From the NCBI RefSeq assembly GCF_006175995.1, contig NZ_VDMB01000012.1, positions 52,573 to 116,572 of the forward strand: a DNA stretch of 64,000 bases. The letters run 5' to 3'. This DNA comes from Desulfobotulus mexicanus. Lineage in GTDB: Bacteria > Desulfobacterota > Desulfobacteria > Desulfobacterales > ASO4-4. Below the pieces are notes generated by a model. The model was not told the DNA's origin. It saw only the letters and a list, made by a program, of their open reading frames with translations, and did no database searches. The translations under genes and the position numbers were made by a program. Shown here piece by piece: positions 42,455 through 52,034 of this stretch (position 1 is its first letter; every line of letters begins with the position of its first letter).

Positions 42455-43557
42455 GACCCCTCCCTTGTACCGAAATGAATGCGGGGATCCACAAATGTAT
42501 AGGTGAGATCACTGATAATACTGAGCAGAAGTCCCATGAGGGTAAAAATGTAAAGGGTTGCGAACATCACCGGATAGTCCCGGCCCATGGTGGCCTCAAA
42601 GCCGAGAAGTCCCAGGCCATCAAGGGAGAAGATCACCTCAATGAGCAGGGATCCTGTGAAGAACATGGAAACAAAGGCGGAAGGAAAACCTGCAATGACA
42701 ATGAGCATGGCATTGCGGAACACATGGCCTAAAAGAACCCGTTTTTCATCCGCTCCCTTGGCTCTGGCGGTTTCCACATACTGTTTGTGAATTTCATCCA
42801 GAAAGCTGTTGCGGGTAAGCATGGTGAGGGAGGCAAAGCCGCCGATGACCATGGCTGTGATGGGAAGAGCCAGATGGTGAAAATAATCCAGAATTTTTCC
42901 AGCCGTGGAAAGCTGTTCAAACCCCGGAGAAGTAAGGCCCCGCAGTGGGAACCACTGAAAATAGGAGCCTCCCGCAAAGAGAATGACAAGGGCAATGGCA
43001 AACAGGAAGACAGGTATGGCGTGGGCCACACTGATGACGGTGGTGGTCCATCCGTCAAAGCGGGTTCCATGATGTACCGCCTTGCGGATGCCAAGGGGAA
43101 TGCAGACCATATAAATGATGAGGGTGGACCAGAGACCCAAGGAAATGGATACGGGCATTTTCTGGGCAATGAGGGAAAGAACGGTTTCATTTTTATAGAA
43201 GCTTTCACCAAAATCCCAGAAAAAATAATCTTTGAGGAGTTTGAAGTAGCGTTCGTGCATGGGACGGTCAAAACCGAACATTTTTTCCAGTTCTTCTATG
43301 AACTCTGGATCAAGGCCCTCTGCACCCCTGTAGCGGATTCCGGCTTCGCTTTCCATGGTGTTGTCGTTTTCAAAAAAGTCGTCAGCACCGGAGCCGGAAA
43401 TCCGTTCCGTCAGATCTCCGCTGGTTCCGGAAATTCGGGCTATCATCTGCTCAACGGGGCCGCCCGGAGCGGCCTGAATGACAAAAAAGTTTACCGTGAG
43501 AATTCCCAGCAAGGTGGGAACAATCAAAAGAAGGCGGCGCAGCAGGTAGGCACTCAT
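42451..43557 (-). CDS. yejB: YejB-type ABC permease
   Basis: The protein has 368 aa. It opens [20 protein letters not shown], then [13 protein letters not shown], a YejB-type periplasmic insert with [18 protein letters not shown], and the coupling loop [19 protein letters not shown] near 262. It ends [13 protein letters not shown]. It overlaps the yejA stop and the yejE start by 4 bases each, so translation of the four genes is coupled. Confidence 0.93.
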   Translation of the reverse strand: MSAYLLRRLLLIVPTLLGILTVNFFVIQAAPGGPVEQMIARISGTSGDLTERISGSGADDFFENDNTMESEAGIRYRGAEGLDPEFIEELEKMFGFDRPMHERYFKLLKDYFFWDFGESFYKNETVLSLIAQKMPVSISLGLWSTLIIYMVCIPLGIRKAVHHGTRFDGWTTTVISVAHAIPVFLFAIALVILFAGGSYFQWFPLRGLTSPGFEQLSTAGKILDYFHHLALPITAMVIGGFASLTMLTRNSFLDEIHKQYVETARAKGADEKRVLLGHVFRNAMLIVIAGFPSAFVSMFFTGSLLIEVIFSLDGLGLLGFEATMGRDYPVMFATLYIFTLMGLLLSIISDLTYTFVDPRIHFGTREGS

Positions 43558-45398
43558 TTTTTATCTCCCCCCGGCTCTGTGTGCATGACGGCTCCGGGTG
43601 TGAGCCTTGCTTCGGCTTCGGTGTCAATCCACCAGGTATAAATGCCAAGGCCATGCTCAGGCGATTTTTCCGGATGGCGGAGTTTGTCCCAGTAGGCGAT
43701 GCGGTAGCTGGCATTGAACCATTGGGGAATCACATAGTGGCTGGCCCGAAGTACCCTGTCCAGCGCCCTGCATGCGGTAATCAGCTCTTCTCTGTTTTCT
43801 GCATTGAGAATGTGTTCCACAAGGGCATCCACCACTGGATCTGCAATGCCGATGGTATTGCGGCCTCCGGGTACGGATGCCGCTTCTGAACTCCAGAAAT
43901 CCCTCTGTTCTGAACCGGGGGAGTGGCTCTGACGGAAATTCCCCACTATCATGTCATAGTTGAAATCCTGCAGCTGACGCACATAGCGGGTGCGGTCCAC
44001 TACGCGGACCGAGGCATCCACGCCCAGCCGGGCAAGATTCTGGCGAAAGGGCATGGCAATGCGCTGAAAGGAAGGTGATGCCAGAAGAATCTCAAAGGAA
44101 AGGGGGCGGCCCGTTTCTTTGTGAATGCGTTTTCCACCTTTGAGAATCCATCCGGCTTCATTGAGAATGCGGTCCGCCTCCCTGAGCAGGGGCCTGATAT
44201 TGCCCGAACCGTCAGTGACAGGCGGTACTATGGCAGTACCAAAGGCAGATTCCGGCAGGAGATGGCGAAAGGGTTCCAGCAGGACAAGTTCTTCTTCCGA
44301 AGGAAACCCTTCGGCTGCCATGGGGGAGTTCTGGAAAAAACTGTGACTGCGGCTATATTGGCCATAAAAGAGATGGGTGTTGGCCCATTCAAAATCAAAA
44401 ACCAGAGACAGGGCTTTACGTACCGCCCTGTCCCTGAAAACGGGTTTGCGGATATTGAAAACAAAACCCTGCATGCCCTGAGGACGTTCATGGGGGATGG
44501 TTTCCTTACGGATGCGCCCGTCCCGGAATGCAGGCCCGTCATAGAGGGTGGCCCAGGTTTTGGCGGTATTTTCCAGTCTGTAGTCAAAAACACCGGCTTT
44601 GAAGGCTTCAAGGCTTACTGTGGCATCTCTGAAGTACTCCCACGAGATAAAATCAAAATTGTAATGGCCCTGATTCACAGGAAGATGCCAGCCCCAGTAG
44701 TCTTTGTCCCTTATATAGGTGATTCGTCTGCCTGCATCAAAGGAGTGGATGCGGTAGGGGCCGGAACCCACGGGCGTTTCCAGAGAAGAGCGGGAAAATT
44801 CCCTCTCCTTCCATACATGGGCGGGAAGAACGGGGAGCTGTCCTAATATATAAGGTGTTTCCATGGCAGAACCGGGCCGGATATCAAAGCGCACGGTATG
44901 TTCGTCCGGGGCATGCACTCCGGTGATATCCTCGTAATATTTACGATAGTGGGGAGAGCCTTCCCGGATAAGAATCTGAAAGGAAAAAACCACATCTTCC
45001 GCCAGTACGGGGTGACCGTCATGGAAGCGTGCTTCCGGTCTCAGCCGAAAGGTTACGGAAGTACGGTCTTCCGACACGCTAACAGACCCGGCAATGAGTC
45101 CATAGCTGGAAGAGGGTTCGTCAAGGGAGGCTGTCATCAGGGTTTCATAAAGAAGTCCCACCCCTGCCGCTGCCGTTCCCCGGATGGTGAAGGGGTGAAA
45201 GCTGTCAAAGCTTCCTGTGGCGGCCATGCGCAGATGTCCGCCTTTGGGTGCGTCCGGTCTGGCATAGGCAAAATGGGTGAAATCAGTGCCATACTGCGGC
45301 TCTCCCCACAGGGCGATGCCGTGGGAAGGAGCCGCCAGTACCGGTGTGATGAAGTAAAGCCCCTGTATCAGCAGCATACATATCAGATTCAGGCGCAT
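43554..45398 (-). CDS. yejA: YejA-type peptide-binding protein
   Basis: The protein has 614 aa. A signal peptide ends near residue 23 (ITPVLAAPS). The mature protein opens with the family hallmark [21 protein letters not shown], followed by the class II peptide-binding fold with [20 protein letters not shown] near 250 and [11 protein letters not shown] near the end. It captures oligopeptides in the periplasm for YejBEF. Its ATG overlaps the TAA of the M16 peptidase gene by one base, so the peptidase and importer are made together. Confidence 0.93.
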   Translation of the reverse strand: MRLNLICMLLIQGLYFITPVLAAPSHGIALWGEPQYGTDFTHFAYARPDAPKGGHLRMAATGSFDSFHPFTIRGTAAAGVGLLYETLMTASLDEPSSSYGLIAGSVSVSEDRTSVTFRLRPEARFHDGHPVLAEDVVFSFQILIREGSPHYRKYYEDITGVHAPDEHTVRFDIRPGSAMETPYILGQLPVLPAHVWKEREFSRSSLETPVGSGPYRIHSFDAGRRITYIRDKDYWGWHLPVNQGHYNFDFISWEYFRDATVSLEAFKAGVFDYRLENTAKTWATLYDGPAFRDGRIRKETIPHERPQGMQGFVFNIRKPVFRDRAVRKALSLVFDFEWANTHLFYGQYSRSHSFFQNSPMAAEGFPSEEELVLLEPFRHLLPESAFGTAIVPPVTDGSGNIRPLLREADRILNEAGWILKGGKRIHKETGRPLSFEILLASPSFQRIAMPFRQNLARLGVDASVRVVDRTRYVRQLQDFNYDMIVGNFRQSHSPGSEQRDFWSSEAASVPGGRNTIGIADPVVDALVEHILNAENREELITACRALDRVLRASHYVIPQWFNASYRIAYWDKLRHPEKSPEHGLGIYTWWIDTEAEARLTPGAVMHTEPGGDKK

Positions 45399-48259
45399 TA
45401 GAGTCCTTCTTCTCCAACGGGCAGTACGGTTATGGAAGAAGCCCTGTCTGGCTTAAGCCATTTCTCAGCCAGTCTGGTCAGGTCCTTTGCCGTAATCTCC
45501 AGATAACCGCTTTCAAGGGTACGTACCCGATCCAGCTGACGGGGATCTTCCACAGATCCCGCCATCACACCGGCAAGCCAGAAGCTGTTGTTCCGGAATC
45601 TGTCCTTCAGGCCGGTTAACAGAGGGTCTCTGGCCCTTCGGAGTTCTTCTTCAGAGACACCTTCTCTTTTCAGTTTCTCGCTAACATCCATTATGGCTTT
45701 GTGCACCATGGCAACCTGATCCGGCCTTGCGCCAGTTTGTATGTAAAGACCGCCGTAATCCTTGTATACGGAACTTGCCTGATGGAAGCTCCGGGGCGAA
45801 TAGGCAAGGCCTTGTTTTTCACGGATTTCTTTGCGGATGCGATCCGAGAGTACCCGTGAAAGGAGGGTAAGTCCCCTGGATTCTTCCACCGGTTCAAGTC
45901 CCATTGTGGGAAAGCCTATGCGGATCTGGGCAGAGGGAATCTGTGTGTCCACCCAGTAAGTGGCTTTGGCTCCTTCATTGAAGGCCAGAGGACTTATGGT
46001 TTTTTCCTTGCGGGGGCTGCGGGGAAGGTCTCCGAAATAACGTCCCACTTCCCCAATAACAAGTTCCGGATTTACATTGCCCACCACGGTAATTTCAAGG
46101 GCTGCATCCATGAAGGCTGGTTTCAGCCAGTTTTCGGCGGCCCGACGCATGTCTTCATTCATTTCAGAGGCTTTGGGTCTTGAAAATCTCGGGTCAAAGG
46201 AGGCAAAGAAAGAAGGGGCAATGTGCTGCATGGTGCCTGCAATATCGGACTCCATGCGTCTTTCCTCCTGCTCTGCACGTCTGCGGACAAGTTCCCAGGC
46301 TTCCGTACGGAAGGCAGGGTCCAGCAAACGGTGACGCAGAAGGTTCATCAATTCGGAAAAATCTTCCGGTTTTGAGGATGCGGAGAAGCGGAAATTTTCC
46401 TGAGCTACGGAGAATTCCACGCTCATTCCTTTACCGGCAAGGGCCCGTGCCAGGTCTGGCCGGTCCAGGGTAGCGGTTCCGGAAAGATTTACAAGGGCTG
46501 GGGCTGCAAGGGAGAGGCCTGGCCAGTCTTCCGGCTCATGGGCTCTGCCGGGACCAAAGGAAATAAGAACCCGGACGGTGTCCGCCTCAAAATCCGTCTG
46601 CTTTACATGGAGGGTGGTGTGGTTGGCAAATTGTACGGTGGAAAATTCCAGGTCCTCGATGGATACTGATGTAAGGGGCTGGACAGCCTTTGCCGGTTCC
46701 GGGAGGTAGGGGAAGATGGCAGCTACTGCCATATCCGGAGCTGCAACGGGTATGGTGGTACTTTTCTCCCATACTGACTGCATGCGGGAAAGGGCGGTGT
46801 GATCGTCAAGGCTAGTATTGCCCGTGATGGCAATGAGGCGATGATCATCCCCCCAGGCATTTTTCATGGCCTCCAGCACATCTTCCGCCTGAATTTCTTC
46901 TATGAAACCGGCAAAGAGAGCCTTGTCATCCTCCGGGGAGGTGAAAACCCGGGGGGTATTCATGGCCTGTATGATTTCATCGGCAATTTTTCGGCTGGGA
47001 ATGGTGGAAAAACCTGCAATGCGGCGGTCAAGGTAGGAGAGTGTTTCCCTGCGAACCCTGTCCATTTCCTCTTCGCTGAAGCCATGGGTCAGAGCCTTTC
47101 TCAGTTCCTGTTCCATAAGTGAAAGGGAGGCTTCCCACTTGTCCTTAGGGGCTATGGCCACAAGGCGGGTGGACAGGATACTTTGGTGCTGAATATCTGC
47201 CATGGCCACGGCACGGTTGTAGGGTGTTGCCGGATCACTGAGTCTGTCGGAAAGCCGATGGCGGAGAAGCATGCTGCCCAGCTGCAGTGTGAGGCTTTCT
47301 TTGCGGCTTTCAAGGTTATCTTTTCTGGGGGGGACCATGCGGGATGCAGCTATGACAATGGATACATCCCCGGATTCGGGTTCTGCATGGTGGAAAAAAA
47401 GTTCACCTTCATGGCTAAAGTGCCCCAGATCGGGAATTTCCCGTTCAGGTGCCCTTGCTATAATGGGCGAAAAGTGTTTCATTATAAGGTCTTCTGCTTT
47501 ATACGGGTCCACGTCTCCCACGAGAATGACCATCATAGCTTCGGGCCGGTACCAGGTATTGTAATAGTCCAGAAGTTCTTTCCGGTCTCCTTTTTCTATA
47601 ACGGCTTTTTTTCCGATAGGCGGGCGTTCATTGCTGCGGATGCCGGGCAGAAGAAAGTTTCTCAGGGCTTGCCCTGTGCGGTAACGGGCTGAATCTCTGG
47701 CCCTTTTTTCCGCAAGGATAACTCCTTTTTCCCTTTCAATTTCATTTTCATCAAAGATCAGGCCATGGGCATAGTCCGCAAGAACCTGAAACCCTTTTTT
47801 AAGGCCCTGTTCATCGGCCTTTGGGAGGAGAATATGGTAGACCGTTTCCCCAAGGCCCGTATGGGCATTGGTATCTCCGCCAAAACTCATGCCTATGCTC
47901 TGAAAGTAATGGATCAGGGTTCCCGGAGGAAAGTTGGTGGAACCGTTGAAGGCCATGTGTTCCACAAAATGGGCAAGACCCTGTTGGGCATCGCTTTCAT
48001 GGAAGGAACCCGCCTGTACATTGAGGTGAAGACTGGCCCGGTTTCTTGGGGTCTGGTGAGGCAGAATCACATAACGAAGACCGTTGTCAAGGGTTCCAGT
48101 GATAAGATCCGGATGCAGGGGCAGGTCGCTTTTTTCATGAATCCAGCCCCTTGTGTCCGGAAGGGCGAAGAGGTTGCCCGCAAAAAGAAAGAGGCAGGTC
48201 ACTGCAATGGCAGGAATACGGCTTTGCCGGACTCTGGATATGATACCTTGGTAAGACAT
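45398..48259 (-). CDS. Exported M16 zinc metallopeptidase (pitrilysin-like)
   Basis: 953 aa from ATG 48259, preceded by AAGGA; the frame extends 15 codons upstream. A signal peptide is visible (IPAIAVTCLFLFAGNLFALP). The first M16 half has the inverted zinc motif HFVEHMAFNG (HxxEH, near residue 97) with the downstream Glu of the ENEIEREKGVILAE region, so it is catalytic. The second half (from about 480) lacks HxxEH, as usual for these two-lobe chambers. It degrades short peptides in the periplasm. Coupling to yejABEF suggests that it trims peptides before or alongside uptake. Confidence 0.92.
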   Translation of the reverse strand: MSYQGIISRVRQSRIPAIAVTCLFLFAGNLFALPDTRGWIHEKSDLPLHPDLITGTLDNGLRYVILPHQTPRNRASLHLNVQAGSFHESDAQQGLAHFVEHMAFNGSTNFPPGTLIHYFQSIGMSFGGDTNAHTGLGETVYHILLPKADEQGLKKGFQVLADYAHGLIFDENEIEREKGVILAEKRARDSARYRTGQALRNFLLPGIRSNERPPIGKKAVIEKGDRKELLDYYNTWYRPEAMMVILVGDVDPYKAEDLIMKHFSPIIARAPEREIPDLGHFSHEGELFFHHAEPESGDVSIVIAASRMVPPRKDNLESRKESLTLQLGSMLLRHRLSDRLSDPATPYNRAVAMADIQHQSILSTRLVAIAPKDKWEASLSLMEQELRKALTHGFSEEEMDRVRRETLSYLDRRIAGFSTIPSRKIADEIIQAMNTPRVFTSPEDDKALFAGFIEEIQAEDVLEAMKNAWGDDHRLIAITGNTSLDDHTALSRMQSVWEKSTTIPVAAPDMAVAAIFPYLPEPAKAVQPLTSVSIEDLEFSTVQFANHTTLHVKQTDFEADTVRVLISFGPGRAHEPEDWPGLSLAAPALVNLSGTATLDRPDLARALAGKGMSVEFSVAQENFRFSASSKPEDFSELMNLLRHRLLDPAFRTEAWELVRRRAEQEERRMESDIAGTMQHIAPSFFASFDPRFSRPKASEMNEDMRRAAENWLKPAFMDAALEITVVGNVNPELVIGEVGRYFGDLPRSPRKEKTISPLAFNEGAKATYWVDTQIPSAQIRIGFPTMGLEPVEESRGLTLLSRVLSDRIRKEIREKQGLAYSPRSFHQASSVYKDYGGLYIQTGARPDQVAMVHKAIMDVSEKLKREGVSEEELRRARDPLLTGLKDRFRNNSFWLAGVMAGSVEDPRQLDRVRTLESGYLEITAKDLTRLAEKWLKPDRASSITVLPVGEEGL

Positions 48260-48597
48260 GAAAAATCCTTTCGCTACCCATGGCTGCTTATAATAAAGTT
48301 TCAAAATATTAATTCTGCCCTATGGAAGGGCTTATGCGCAAGATCAAAGCCTTTCGCTGCCTTGTAGTCAGAAGAAATATGATAGTCAATCTTTTTTAGT
48401 CTCTGCTAATATTGTTAGTTTGTTCTGTTTAGTTTGTGCTGCATTGAAAGCCGTTGACATTCCTTGATCGTTGAATGTAGGAAGTATTTTGAATTCTTTG
48501 CTGTGCTGGCATGATCTCACTGGTTTTTTTAGTAAAAAATGATGTTTTATGCTGATAGAATTCGGGTTTGTTTAAAAAATGGTTTTCTGGGGGTCTT
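48260..48597. other. Divergent intergenic region
   Basis: No gene is seen in these 338 bases between the divergent peptidase and lipoprotein genes, so it must carry both promoters. A TTGACA (48454-48459) is the best -35 for the plus-strand gene, but its -10 (TGTAGG) is poor. No riboswitch structure is recognised. Confidence 0.4.
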
Positions 48598-51500
48598 ATG
48601 AAGAAAAAAAGTGCTGTTGAGTTTATTGTTGCGGGTCTTGGCTTTATGCTTTTGCTTGGCGGATGCGGGGATTCTTCATCTGGTTCATCCTCCGGTGGGA
48701 CACCTTCAGCTCAGACTGTTCAGGTGTCAGGGTATGTTGAAGATCCTGCCATACGTGGTGCTGTGGTTGAGTTGTGGAACAGCCATGGCAGTGCCGCAGG
48801 AATCTGTGGAACTTCAGGAAATCAGCTTTGCAGAACCGTATCCGGCGATGATGGTTTTTTTCGTTTCAGGGTTTTAAAGGATGCCCCTGCAGGTCTGGAA
48901 GTGGTGGCCAGCGGCGGAATGGATACGGAAACGGGTATTTCTCTGGGCAATTTGCGCCTGAAAGCCTTGCTGGATGGGGCAGCATCAAAAGATCAGGTGG
49001 CTGTTACCCCCGTGACCACCCTTGTGGCAATGGCGGTAAAGGCGGGGCAGACTACTGAAGAGGCGCAAAAAAATGTGCGTGAATTTCTGGGCCTTGAAGC
49101 GGAAGCCGATCTTATGCTCCGCCCTATGGGACCCGGTGGCGGATTTGTCTTGCAGCGAAGTATGGTTATCACAAAGATTGTTACGGATCTTAACTCATTG
49201 GGAGTCAGTGATCCCTTTGGAAAGCTCTCTGGCCTGATGGCAGAGGGGCAGGCGCTGATCCGTCAGGGGGATATGGATGAGATTACCCTTGGAAATGCAG
49301 GGCTGCCGCAGGAGAGGATAAGGGAGGTCCGCAGCCTGCATGAAGCCCTTCGTTCTGCCGGTGTTCAGAATACGGCAGCCCTTGTTGCTGCGGCCAGAAA
49401 ATCTTTGCTTGCGGATTCTCTGATGAAAAGCATGGAGCGGCTTTTTACCCATTCGGATGATGACTTTGAGGCCCACCGTGATTTTTACAGGGATAATGCA
49501 GCCGTTCTTTCTGAAAATCTGATGGCCCATGCAGAGATGCCCGTGTCAGGACTGCCCGTGGAACGGATCTTCCGTTACCTCATTGATGCGTATGGTCTTG
49601 TGGACATGGAGCTCAATGATGATGAGACAGCGTATAAAATGACGGGAAAGCTTGTCAGAAGTCAGCTCACACTTCAGGATCTGACAAAAGATGGCATCCC
49701 CCTTTCCGAAGATGCCAGAATCCGGGAACTTGCAAGGGCAGCATATATATATGATGTGGCCGAAGCCCTTCTTCCGGGAGAGCTTCCCGGTAATGACAAT
49801 GCAAAACGGATTCACTATTACTACAATTCTAATACTTCCCGTTTGTACAAGGCAGAAACCATGCTGGATACGGTGCTGGATGATACGGTGAATGACACCA
49901 TCCGGACGGAGATTGTGCGGGGCAAGGCCAGAGTCGGTTTGTTTGACGAGGCAAAGGTCATCATTAAAGAGCAGATGTATCTGGATTTTCAGAAGGCAAG
50001 GGCCTGGGTGGCTGTGGCAGAGAATTATATTCCCTTTGGAAAATTTAAAGAGGCAGAAGACTGTCTGGATGAAGCTTTAAGGATTCATAAGGCACTTCTT
50101 TCCTCCAAGGGATACCACAACCTTGAATCAGCGGATACCAGCCTGTTGCAGACAATTGCCAAGTGGTACAGAAAGGCCCATTATCCTGAAAAATCAAAGG
50201 AGATTGCAGAGTATATGCATGGGGAGCTTGGCCCCCATCTTTCTGCGCCATCTTATTCCAGAATTCTTCAGGCCATGGTGAATCTCGCCGATGATTTCAT
50301 TTCCATGGATGAGCCGGACCAGAGGGATGCCCCTGCCGCCAGGGATGCACTGGATGCCCTCTACCGTTATGCTCAGGACTGCCCGCCCACAGAACGTGCC
50401 AATGGCAGAAGGGATTATATGCTGAAGGTCATGTATCTGGCGGATGCGGCCTTGCGTTATGCATGGTTGGGGGATGGGGTCAGGGCATATGAAATTGTGC
50501 AGGAAGTGGAAGGGATGCGCAGCAATGACGGCCTTGCTTCCTTTTCTCCTCCCAATCAGGAATACAATAACTACACAAAAGATCTTACCTGGGTTTATGT
50601 GCCAAGGATGGTGGAGGCCCTTGTCATATCAGCTTATATGGATGAGGCAAAAGCACTGCTTAAAACCCTGCCGGCGAACCGTGCGAGCCAGAAGGGCAGA
50701 TCTTATGGTGATTTTGCCGTTGGAATGGTAGAGCAAGGTTATTCGGCTCATGAGATCGTGGATGAGTTAGAAAAACTGATTTCAGGTCGGAATGCTGAGG
50801 AAACTGCGGAAATGCAGATAAGGGCTCTGACCTATTTTAATGAAGCGGTGCCCCATGCGGCAATGGTCATGGTTGAAAAGGGCAGATATCAGGAGGCTGC
50901 CCTGCTGGCGGATCAGGCTTTGAAATACGTCAACGCCATTTACAAACCCGGTGCTGCTGATAAAGATATAAGCTATTCAAAGGTTTTTCAGGGTTATCTG
51001 CGTTGTGCCAGAATTTATCACAGGGCGGGCTATGTATCCGATGCCCTTAAGGCCATGGATTATGCTGAAACCGTACTTTTCGGAGGGGGATTTTCCGCCG
51101 AAAAAATCGATGATAAGGGTCGTCTGATCCGGGATGCTGCGGGAAATTTTGATACTGAATGGCTTGATTATGATAAGGTGCAGGATGATGAGCAGCTTAT
51201 CTTTGGTATCGGCTACATTGCCCGCATGTGGAATGAGATGGGTGATGATGCCCGCAGCCGTGAATTTCTGGAAAGGGGTCGTTCCCGTCTCAGTGACATT
51301 TCGCAGACTGCAGGCAGTGTTTTTGTTGCCAGAGAATATAACAAACTGATCCGGTCTGCTCTGAATAGTGATGATATCGAGATGGCTCTTTCTCTGATTT
51401 CTGAGGGAGAGGCTGTTGCTGACAGGATTCATACGGACGCAGTTCAGGAAGATCAGAGGGAAAAGGCCTTTCAGGATCAGGCGCAGCAGCTTCGATCTCT

Positions 51501-51921
51501 GGGCGAAAAGGCCTGGGAGGTTGGTGAGCTTTCCCTTGCACGAGAGCTTTTCCGTAAAGCCTATACGGCAGCAAAAATGTTGTCCAGCCTAAGTAACAGG
51601 ACCAAAGAGATGGGAGATATCGCCCAGTCTGCAGGGGAAGCCGGCCTGGTGGATTTTGGTATGGAGGTAGCCCTTGCTGTTCCCGTGATTCCTGAGCGTT
51701 ACAAGACTATTGGTAAAGTGGCTGAAAAAGTAGTAAAATATGATGATTTTAATGGTGTGTCCATTGCATGGGTGGATACGGACAGGGATGGCAGGCCGGA
51801 TTTTTTCCATCCTCTGGCAACGGTTGAGATGATAGTTGCATCCGGTCTTGTGCTGGATGAGGACTCCAATGGAAATGGTATTCCCGACACCGAGGACCTG
51901 CGGCCTCTTTATGTTAAATAA
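48598..51921 (+). CDS. Large TPR-type repeat lipoprotein
   Basis: 1107 aa from ATG 48598 (GGGG just upstream; the frame opens 10 codons earlier). The lipoprotein signal ends in LLGGC, followed by a Gly/Ser linker (DSSSGSSSGG). Residues about 35-130 look like a beta-sandwich carboxypeptidase-regulatory-type domain (VEDPAIRGAVVELWN). The bulk from about 420 to 1040 is helical with repeated TPR-like helix pairs (FDEAKVIIKEQMYLDF, KEAEDCLDEALRIHKALL, YQEAALLADQALKYVN). The end carries calcium-type DTDRDGRPD and DSNGNGIPD loops. It sits before a TonB receptor across a terminator, and may be a surface or periplasmic partner of it. Confidence 0.78.
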   Translation: MKKKSAVEFIVAGLGFMLLLGGCGDSSSGSSSGGTPSAQTVQVSGYVEDPAIRGAVVELWNSHGSAAGICGTSGNQLCRTVSGDDGFFRFRVLKDAPAGLEVVASGGMDTETGISLGNLRLKALLDGAASKDQVAVTPVTTLVAMAVKAGQTTEEAQKNVREFLGLEAEADLMLRPMGPGGGFVLQRSMVITKIVTDLNSLGVSDPFGKLSGLMAEGQALIRQGDMDEITLGNAGLPQERIREVRSLHEALRSAGVQNTAALVAAARKSLLADSLMKSMERLFTHSDDDFEAHRDFYRDNAAVLSENLMAHAEMPVSGLPVERIFRYLIDAYGLVDMELNDDETAYKMTGKLVRSQLTLQDLTKDGIPLSEDARIRELARAAYIYDVAEALLPGELPGNDNAKRIHYYYNSNTSRLYKAETMLDTVLDDTVNDTIRTEIVRGKARVGLFDEAKVIIKEQMYLDFQKARAWVAVAENYIPFGKFKEAEDCLDEALRIHKALLSSKGYHNLESADTSLLQTIAKWYRKAHYPEKSKEIAEYMHGELGPHLSAPSYSRILQAMVNLADDFISMDEPDQRDAPAARDALDALYRYAQDCPPTERANGRRDYMLKVMYLADAALRYAWLGDGVRAYEIVQEVEGMRSNDGLASFSPPNQEYNNYTKDLTWVYVPRMVEALVISAYMDEAKALLKTLPANRASQKGRSYGDFAVGMVEQGYSAHEIVDELEKLISGRNAEETAEMQIRALTYFNEAVPHAAMVMVEKGRYQEAALLADQALKYVNAIYKPGAADKDISYSKVFQGYLRCARIYHRAGYVSDALKAMDYAETVLFGGGFSAEKIDDKGRLIRDAAGNFDTEWLDYDKVQDDEQLIFGIGYIARMWNEMGDDARSREFLERGRSRLSDISQTAGSVFVAREYNKLIRSALNSDDIEMALSLISEGEAVADRIHTDAVQEDQREKAFQDQAQQLRSLGEKAWEVGELSLARELFRKAYTAAKMLSSLSNRTKEMGDIAQSAGEAGLVDFGMEVALAVPVIPERYKTIGKVAEKVVKYDDFNGVSIAWVDTDRDGRPDFFHPLATVEMIVASGLVLDEDSNGNGIPDTEDLRPLYVK

Positions 51922-51970
51922 GCCTTCTGGAACCAGCCATCCAGTGTTCAGGCTGTTTTGAAAAAACTCC

Positions 51971-52004
51971 GGCGATGCCCTGCAATGGGTGTCGCCCTTT
52001 TTTT
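51971..52004 (+). terminator. Terminator between the lipoprotein and TonB receptor genes
   Basis: GGCGATGCCC and GGGTGTCGCC form an imperfect stem around TGCAAT, followed by a run of seven T. Expression of the receptor therefore depends on read-through or its own promoter. Confidence 0.7.
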
Positions 52005-52034
52005 ATGCATGGGAATTTATCGAAAGGATATGCT

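Noticed and set aside
40439..42478. A 679-aa plus-strand open frame
   Set aside because: It lies antisense to yejF and yejE, whose products have full motifs. The translation is low in structure-like pattern and rich in His, Gly and Lys, as expected of a GC-rich shadow frame.
48260..48597. Cobalamin or other riboswitch upstream of the lipoprotein/TonB genes
   Set aside because: No conserved B12-box-like or other known aptamer core was recognised, and the region is A+T-rich without a stable multi-stem fold.
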